Assembly (NCBI GenBank): GCA_002440845.1
Contig: DJVL01000023.1
Location: forward strand, 1-16,231
Length of the DNA: 16,231 nt
Reading direction: 5' to 3'
DNA from: Patescibacteria group bacterium UBA6257
GTDB taxonomy: Bacteria > Patescibacteriota > Minisyncoccia > UBA6257
Shown here one piece after another: positions 14,947-16,231 of this stretch. The translations under genes and the position numbers were made by a program. The notes below the pieces were generated by a model. That model was not told the origin of the DNA and searched no databases. It worked only from the letters and a program-made list of their open reading frames with translations. Position 1 is the first letter of the stretch, and each line of letters opens with the position of its first letter.

Positions 14947-15729
14947 TTAAGAAAAAACGACGCTGGCGTAACCGACAACTCTTTCTTTATCTCCGGCTGT
15001 ATCGCCGGAGTTAAGATATTTCAATAATTCCGCTCTCCAGCCCATTTTTTTGGCGATAGTTAAAACAATTTCAATGGCTTTTTTTCCGCAAGCTTCCCCT
15101 GTTTCTAATTTTTTTATATCTTTTTTTAAAATAGCGCTTAAAGTTTTTTTATCTAAGTTATTTGCTTGGTCGTATCTTAAATAATGGCTTAAATCAGAGC
15201 TAACAATCAAAATGGTTTCCCGGTCAAAAATGGCAGTAAGGACTTCGGCGGCCTCGAAAGAATCAATTTCGCCGGTCAAAAGAGGAAAAATTTTGAAGTC
15301 CTTCAAGATGGATTGAAGAAACGGAATTTCTACTTCCAGACAATGCTCCGGTTCAAAAATCTCTTTTGATTTCCAAAATAAAGAAGAAGTTTTTATTGCC
15401 GGGAAATCATCTTTTGATAAAATTTCCACTTTCCCCAAAGGGGTTTCCCAGAACCCTTTGGGCAGAGAACAAAAATTTGAAAAAGAAAAATTATGGCTCG
15501 GACCCAAAAGAATCGCTTTTTTTATTTCTGAATGGCTTTGAATTGATTTAAAACCGTAAGCCGCTACTAAACCTGAAAAATCATAACCGGCGTGCGGCAC
15601 AATTAAAGCTTTAGGAAATCTGCTAATTTTGATTTTCGCTTGAAGTAAAAATTTATTTATTAACAACGAAAGCTCTTTCGGCTCGCTTGGGTAAAAAACG
15701 CCGGCAAAATTGGAAGTTTTTAAATACAC
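14947..15729 (-). CDS. amrB: Memo-family protein (AmmeMemoRadiSam system protein B)
   Basis: 260 residues, close to the family length, with a fold related to class III extradiol dioxygenases. Conserved elements run in order: FAGVFYPSEPKEL (8-20), IVPHAGYDFSG (43-53) with His46, ILLGPSHN (73-80) with His79, EHCLEVEIPFL (128-138), VSSDLSHY (176-183) with His182, and GEACGK (211-216) with Cys214. These correspond to the putative metal/active-site residues of human MEMO1. The reaction is not established. The start is a GTG at 15729 that gives the usual short lead to the AGVFYP block; an overlapping ATG two bases upstream is out of frame. It precedes the AMMECR1-family gene by 46 bp, a conserved pairing. 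A 123-base spacer separates it from tsaE. Confidence 0.93.
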   Translation of the reverse strand: MYLKTSNFAGVFYPSEPKELSLLINKFLLQAKIKISRFPKALIVPHAGYDFSGLVAAYGFKSIQSHSEIKKAILLGPSHNFSFSNFCSLPKGFWETPLGKVEILSKDDFPAIKTSSLFWKSKEIFEPEHCLEVEIPFLQSILKDFKIFPLLTGEIDSFEAAEVLTAIFDRETILIVSSDLSHYLRYDQANNLDKKTLSAILKKDIKKLETGEACGKKAIEIVLTIAKKMGWRAELLKYLNSGDTAGDKERVVGYASVVFS

Positions 15730-15852
15730 ATTAATAAATTTAAAGCAATTTAAAAGTTAGGTTTTGAATAAGGTTTAAAACAAATTTAGAGAATATCAGC
15801 TTCTTAGAAACGAATTTTTGGCGAAGCTAATCTTTTTCCAGTCAGGAGGGTT

Positions 15853-16231
15853 TTAAATGTCAAATTCCAAAAGTCTCCGGGTCTCTCCTTTGATTTTGAA
15901 TTTTATTCGCAAAGAATCAGCTGGCAATATTTTTTTTATTTTGTTGCCCCACTCAATAAAAACTATATTGTTTTTGTTTTCCAATATATCGGAAAAATCC
16001 AAACTTTTTATTTCGCTTATTTTTTTTATGCGATAGCAATCCAGATGCCATAATTTCTCAAAACCCCCTTTTTGGCATAAAAAACTTTTCATAATCAAAA
16101 AAGTAGGGCTGGTAATTCTGCCTTTAATTTTAAAAGCTTTAGCTGCCCCTTTTAAAAATTCGGTTTTGCCGCTGCCTAAAGAACCTTCCAAAGAAACAAT
16201 TAAAGCTCCTTTTTTCGCGCTAAGAGGCTGT
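15853..16231 (-). CDS. tsaE: tRNA threonylcarbamoyladenosine biosynthesis ATPase TsaE (N-terminus cut by window edge)
   Basis: The frame is open to the right edge and the true start lies outside; a TTG at 16191 sits in the middle of the P-loop strand and is not the start. The visible part reads QPLSAKKGALIVSLEGSLGS, then GKTEFLKGAAKAF: the P-loop GSLGSGKT binds ATP. It is followed by ITSPTFLIM (the SPTF switch), LWHLDCYRI (the HxDxYR motif with the key aspartate) and IVFIEWGNKI (the family's EW motif). TsaE works with TsaB and TsaD to place threonylcarbamoyl on A37 of ANN-decoding tRNAs, and is confined to bacteria and organelles. It is the first visible gene of the minus-strand run toward fmt, 123 bp before the Memo gene. 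Confidence 0.95.
   Translation of the reverse strand, partial: QPLSAKKGALIVSLEGSLGSGKTEFLKGAAKAFKIKGRITSPTFLIMKSFLCQKGGFEKLWHLDCYRIKKISEIKSLDFSDILENKNNIVFIEWGNKIKKILPADSLRIKFKIKGETRRLLEFDI

Noticed and set aside
15730..15852. A tRNA or small RNA gene in the tsaE-Memo spacer
   Set aside because: No cloverleaf arms, T-loop consensus or CCA-like end were found; only one weak hairpin.
16189..16191. TTG as the start of tsaE
   Set aside because: The frame and family similarity continue upstream to the edge; TTG sits in the strand leading into the P-loop.

Overview
The window is strongly AT-rich bacterial chromosome carrying almost only housekeeping genes, packed on alternating strands with short AT-rich spacers. 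I see no mobile element, CRISPR array, tRNA or rRNA. Lysine/AAA-rich proteins, compact genes, almost no Shine-Dalgarno sequences, a divergent MurC-type ligase and a primosomal protein N' stripped of its ATPase motifs together suggest a reduced-genome lineage such as Patescibacteria/CPR (Parcubacteria-like). That placement is inference. Stops are mostly TAA, with TGA ending murC and the AMMECR1 gene and TAG ending rpmA, so the standard bacterial code applies and TGA is not recoded.

Layout. (1) 1-4014, minus strand: a membrane family-2 glycosyltransferase cut by the left edge, lemA, and the membrane pyrophosphatase hppA; lemA has a plausible promoter overlapping the hppA 3' end. (2) 4086-6261, minus: the groES-groEL heat-shock operon, with a consensus promoter, a CIRCE operator for the repressor HrcA over the predicted transcription start, and a strong intrinsic terminator behind groEL. 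(3) 6274-6971: a small single-pass membrane protein (minus) divergent from rpmA (L27, plus). (4) 6958-10172, minus: murC-ctpA-rplI, an apparent operon from a TTGACA/TATACT promoter; rplI ends inside the 3' end of the convergent rpmA. (5) 10288-13359, plus: a 2'-5' RNA ligase-like protein, a split priA, and peptide deformylase. (6) 13356-16231, minus: tsaE (cut by the right edge), a Memo-family protein, an AMMECR1-family protein and fmt.

How they work together: rpmA and rplI supply the large ribosomal subunit, fmt and def add and remove the formyl group at the start of protein synthesis, TsaE serves tRNA t6A modification, and GroES/GroEL fold the products. MurC and the membrane glycosyltransferase point to envelope synthesis. 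HppA recovers pyrophosphate energy as an ion gradient.

The most unusual item is priA. It is broken into two overlapping frames at a run of eight T, and it has lost helicase motifs while keeping all eight zinc-site cysteines and the flanking DNA-binding domains. Other points of interest are the convergent def/fmt pair sharing a TTAA across both stop codons, the changed C-terminal motif in MurC, the promoter of rpmA lying inside its divergent neighbour, and the AMMECR1-Memo pair beside fmt. I did not find a convincing wholly new multi-gene system.
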